DNA from: Hydrogenophaga taeniospiralis
GTDB lineage: Bacteria > Pseudomonadota > Gammaproteobacteria > Burkholderiales > Burkholderiaceae_C
Direction of reading: 5' to 3'
Assembly (NCBI RefSeq): GCF_020510445.1
Contig: NZ_JAHBAG010000001.1
Location: 3,262,501-3,326,500 of the forward strand
Length of the DNA: 64,000 nucleotides
Of this stretch, positions 61,422 through 64,000 are shown in pieces (positions within the stretch are counted from its first letter, which is position 1; every line of letters starts with the position of its first letter). A program made the position numbers and the translations under genes. The notes beneath the pieces are model-generated. The model was given only the letters and a program-made list of their open reading frames with translations. It was not told the origin of the DNA and did no database searches.

Positions 61422-62645
61422 TCAGTCGTTGTGGAACACAAACGCCTTGATGCGCCCGGCGGCCTCCAGGCATTCGGCGGGTTCGGCCACCAGCGCCATG
61501 CGCACGCGGCCCCGGCCAGGGTTGACGCCCCCCGCCTCGCGGGCAAGGTAGCTGCCCGGCAAAACCGTGACATTGTATTGAGCCAGCAGCTCACGCGCGA
61601 AGGCCTCGTCGGCGCTCAGGCCGGGCACCCGGTCGACAAAAACCTCCGGAACGCCCGCCCAGAGGTAAAACGCCGCGTCGGGCAGGGCCACGTCGAGCAC
61701 GGAGGCGAGCAGGGGCGTGACCTGGGCGAACTTCTCGCGGTACTGGCGGCGGTTGTCCACCACGTGCGCTTCATCGCCCCAGGCCACCCGGCTGGCGGCC
61801 TGCACGGCCGGGCTCATGGCGCCGCCGTGGTAGGTGCGGTAGAGCAGGAAGGGCTTGATCAGCGCCGCGTCGCCGGCCACGAAACCGCTGCGCAGGCCGG
61901 GCACGTTGCTGCGTTTGGACAGGCTGGTGAACATCATCAGGTTCTTGAAGTCGGTCCGCCCGAGCTTCATGGCCGCTTCCAGCCCGCCCAGGGGCGGCTC
62001 GTCGCGGAAATAGATCTCGCTGTAGCACTCGTCCGAGGCGATCACAAAGCCGTGGCGGTCGCTCAGCTCGAACAGCTTTTGCCACTCGTCCAGCGGCATC
62101 ACGGCGCCGGTGGGGTTGCCGGGGGAACACACGAAGATCAGTTGCGTGCGGGCCCAGACCTCGTCCGGCACGCTGTCCCAGTCGACCGCGAAGTTGCGCG
62201 CCGGGTCGCTCGCCACGTAATACGGCTGGGCGCCGCCGAGCAGGGCCGCGCCCTCGTAGATCTGATAGAACGGGTTGGGAAACACCAGCGTCGCGCCGGG
62301 CTGTGTGGGGTCGATCACGGTCTGGGCAAACGAGAACAGCGCCTCGCGCGAGCCGTTGACCGTCAGCACCTGGGTGGCCGGGTCCACCGTGACACCGTAG
62401 CGCCGCTGCAACCAGCCCGCGCAGGCCTCGCGCAGGGACGGTTCGCCGGCGGTGGCGGGGTAACCGGTCAATCCGGTGTCAAGCGCGGCGGCCAGCGCGT
62501 CCTTGAGCATCTGGGGTGTGGCGTGCCTGGGTTCGCCGATGCCCAGGCTGATGGGCCGGTGGTCGGGGTTGGGTGTGACGCCCGCAAACAGCTGGCGCAG
62601 CCGTTCGAAAGGATAAGGCTGCAAGAGGGACAACTTGGGATTCAT
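61422..62645 (-). CDS. dapC: Succinyldiaminopimelate aminotransferase (DapC)
   Basis: A 407-residue fold-type I PLP aminotransferase. SLSKRSNVPGLRSGF bears the Schiff-base Lys, SLGIGEPRHATPQ and NPFYQIYEGAALLGGA are substrate and cofactor segments, FVCSPGNPTGAVM and ASDECYSEIYFRDEP hold the PLP Asn and Asp, and the C-terminal RVRMALVAEPAECLEAAGRI contacts the carboxylate. The start at 62645 (MNPKLSLLQPYPF) is chosen over 62720 because it begins the conserved region. It transaminates N-succinyl-2-amino-6-ketopimelate between DapD and DapE, encoded in the same series. Confidence 0.92.
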   Translation of the reverse strand: MNPKLSLLQPYPFERLRQLFAGVTPNPDHRPISLGIGEPRHATPQMLKDALAAALDTGLTGYPATAGEPSLREACAGWLQRRYGVTVDPATQVLTVNGSREALFSFAQTVIDPTQPGATLVFPNPFYQIYEGAALLGGAQPYYVASDPARNFAVDWDSVPDEVWARTQLIFVCSPGNPTGAVMPLDEWQKLFELSDRHGFVIASDECYSEIYFRDEPPLGGLEAAMKLGRTDFKNLMMFTSLSKRSNVPGLRSGFVAGDAALIKPFLLYRTYHGGAMSPAVQAASRVAWGDEAHVVDNRRQYREKFAQVTPLLASVLDVALPDAAFYLWAGVPEVFVDRVPGLSADEAFARELLAQYNVTVLPGSYLAREAGGVNPGRGRVRMALVAEPAECLEAAGRIKAFVFHND

Positions 62646-62738
62646 GGGGCCGATTATCCCGGGGGCGTGCGCAGCGGCCTCGGCGTGGGGTCGGGTGGCG
62701 GTCCAGGGGTGGGTGGACACGGTATCATGCGGCTTGCG

Positions 62739-62770
62739 ATCCGGCCCCGGGTGTGGCCGGATTTTCGTTT
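62739..62770 (+). terminator. Terminator-like hairpin in the smc leader
   Basis: ATCCGGCC (62739-62746) and GGCCGGAT (62755-62762) form a perfect 8-bp stem around CCGGGTGT, followed directly by TTTCGTTT. It stands 45 nt before the smc start, with no plus-strand gene upstream to terminate, so it may be an attenuator. Confidence 0.5.
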
Positions 62771-62806
62771 CAAATCAAACAGTTAGCTTCCTGCGACCGA
62801 ATTCCC

Positions 62807-64000
62807 GTGCGCCTCAATTCGATCAAGCTCTCCGGTTTCAAGTCGTTCGCCGAACCCACCAACTTCATGCTGCCGGGTCAATTGGTGGGCGTGGTGGGTC
62901 CCAACGGCTGCGGCAAGTCCAACATCATGGACGCGGTGCGCTGGGTGCTGGGCGAGTCCAAGGCCTCCGAGCTGCGTGGCGAGTCCATGCAGGACGTGAT
63001 CTTCAACGGCACCAACAACCGCAAGCCGGCCAGCCGTTCCAGCGTGGAACTGGTGTTCGACAACAGCGACCACCGCGCCGGCGGCCAGTGGGGCCAGTTC
63101 ACCGAAATCGCCGTCAAGCGCGTGCTCACCCGCGACGGCACCAGCAGCTACTACATCAACAACCAGCCGGTGCGCCGCCGCGACGTGCAGGACGTGTTCC
63201 TCGGCACCGGCCTGGGGCCGCGCGCCTACGCCATCATCGGCCAGGGCACCATCAGCCGCATCATCGAGAGCAAGCCCGAAGAGCTGCGGCTGTTCCTCGA
63301 AGAAGCCGCCGGGGTCTCCAAATACAAGGAGCGCCGCCGCGAGACCGCCAACCGGCTGGCCGACACGCGCGAAAACCTCACGCGGGTGGAAGACATCCTG
63401 CGCGAGCTCAACGCCAACCTGGACAAGCTGGAGAAACAGGCCGAGGTGGCCGCGCGCTACAACACGCTGCAGACCGGCGCCACGCTCAAGCAGCACCAGC
63501 TCTGGTTCCTCAAACGCAGCGAGGCCGAGGCCGATCAGGTCAAGGTGAAGAACGACGCCGCCCAGGCCCTGAACGATCTGGAGTCGCGCACCGCCGACCT
63601 GCGCCGCGTGGAAGCCGAGCTGGAGACCATCCGCCAGGCGCACTACGCCGCCGGCGACCAGGTGAACCAGGCGCAGGGCAAGCTCTACGAGGCCAGTGCC
63701 GAGGTCGGCAAGCTCGAAGCCGAGATCCGCTTCGTGGTCGAGGGCCGCACCCGCGTGGAACAGCGTCTGGTGCAATTGAAAGAACAGATGGCCTCGTGGT
63801 CCACGCGCAGCCAGGACGCCAGCGTTGAACTGGAGCAACTGGCCGAGGCCGTGGTCGAAGCCGAAGAAAAGTCGGTGGTGCTCGCCGCCCAGGGCGAGGA
63901 GCAGGCCGGGGCGCTGCCCGCGCTGGAAGACGGCCTGCGCCAGGCACAGAACCGCGCCAACGAGCAGCGCGGCAGCGTCACCCAGGTGCAGCAGCAGATC
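62807..64000 (+). CDS. smc: Chromosome segregation protein SMC, N-terminal part
   Basis: First 398 residues of a protein that runs off the window. VRLNSIKLSGFKSFAEPTNF opens the head domain, Walker A is GPNGCGKS (31-38), SPRAYAIIGQGTISRIIESK-like RAYAIIGQGTISRI and FLEEAAGVSKYKERRRE follow, then coiled coil from about residue 170 to the window end, rich in Glu, Gln and Ala. Condensin SMC holds chromosome arms together for segregation. It starts with GTG at 62807 (PVRLNSIKL family start). Divergent from dapC. The frame is open to base 64000. Confidence 0.93.
   Translation, partial: MRLNSIKLSGFKSFAEPTNFMLPGQLVGVVGPNGCGKSNIMDAVRWVLGESKASELRGESMQDVIFNGTNNRKPASRSSVELVFDNSDHRAGGQWGQFTEIAVKRVLTRDGTSSYYINNQPVRRRDVQDVFLGTGLGPRAYAIIGQGTISRIIESKPEELRLFLEEAAGVSKYKERRRETANRLADTRENLTRVEDILRELNANLDKLEKQAEVAARYNTLQTGATLKQHQLWFLKRSEAEADQVKVKNDAAQALNDLESRTADLRRVEAELETIRQAHYAAGDQVNQAQGKLYEASAEVGKLEAEIRFVVEGRTRVEQRLVQLKEQMASWSTRSQDASVELEQLAEAVVEAEEKSVVLAAQGEEQAGALPALEDGLRQAQNRANEQRGSVTQVQQQI

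Noticed and set aside
59574..62786. A 1070-residue plus-strand frame across pilU, dapD and dapC
   Set aside because: It spans three well-supported minus-strand genes and their intergenic gaps; it arises from high GC.

Overview
The window reads as chromosomal core sequence from a high-GC betaproteobacterium of the order Burkholderiales, most likely family Comamonadaceae (Hydrogenophaga/Acidovorax type). I base this on the gene orders yebC-purD-hemF-nadD-rsfS-rlmH-maf-rng, exbB-exbD-lpxK-ycaR-kdsB-adk and dapC-dapD-pilU-dapE-prmB, on the monomeric and dimeric isocitrate dehydrogenases lying side by side, and on protein sequences typical of that group. I see no phage, insertion sequence, CRISPR array or plasmid function. 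Almost all the sequence is coding.

Layout. 1-1973: tail of an Asp/Glu racemase, a YafJ-type glutamine amidotransferase and a class III CoA-transferase with a perfect operator-like palindrome before its start. 2100-9600: an aromatic catabolism block, with pobA divergent from an IclR/PobR-type regulator, then a five-gene branched-chain-type ABC importer, then tRNA-Arg and tRNA-Pro. 9667-16890: a GST, an unknown gene and a five-gene acyl-CoA catabolic cluster whose kinase plus acyl-CoA dehydrogenase pair resembles a split ACAD10/11 system for 4-hydroxyacyl-CoA. 16967-20588: a FimV-like protein, a 2-hydroxyacid dehydrogenase and a small unknown gene. 20724-26001: lexA with tandem SOS boxes and the exbBD-lpxK-ycaR-kdsB-adk envelope cluster. 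26002-32635: xseA, sodB, monomeric icd, a DUF192 gene and dimeric icd. 32898-38677: clpS-clpA, an SGNH lipoprotein, a DUF1499 gene and a HerA-like ATPase. 38770-46052: the yebC to rng housekeeping run. 46265-54604: an outer membrane protein, msbA, tolB-pal-cpoB, a YeeE transporter, tcdA, tRNA-Lys and a small periplasmic protein. 54723-64000: a GlsB-type membrane protein, an ABC-F ATPase, prmB, dapE, a PilU-like ATPase, dapD, dapC and the start of smc.

The most interesting signal is not a gene. Five dispersed copies of an intergenic element of about 80 bp (2100, 3379, 15293, 39490, 60459) share one three-hairpin plan. The last hairpin keeps its inner GGCAAAGCC loop, but its outer 6-bp stem has a different sequence in each copy and is always fully base-paired, which is compensatory covariation. 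Four of the five begin within about 3 nt of a stop codon, on the sense strand of the gene that ends there. Two copies bracket pobA. Other points of interest are a long Lys/Ala-rich histone-like tail on RsfS, three-repeat PobR-type operator DNA in front of the IclR gene, a terminator-like hairpin in the smc leader, and a retraction ATPase gene inside the diaminopimelate operon.
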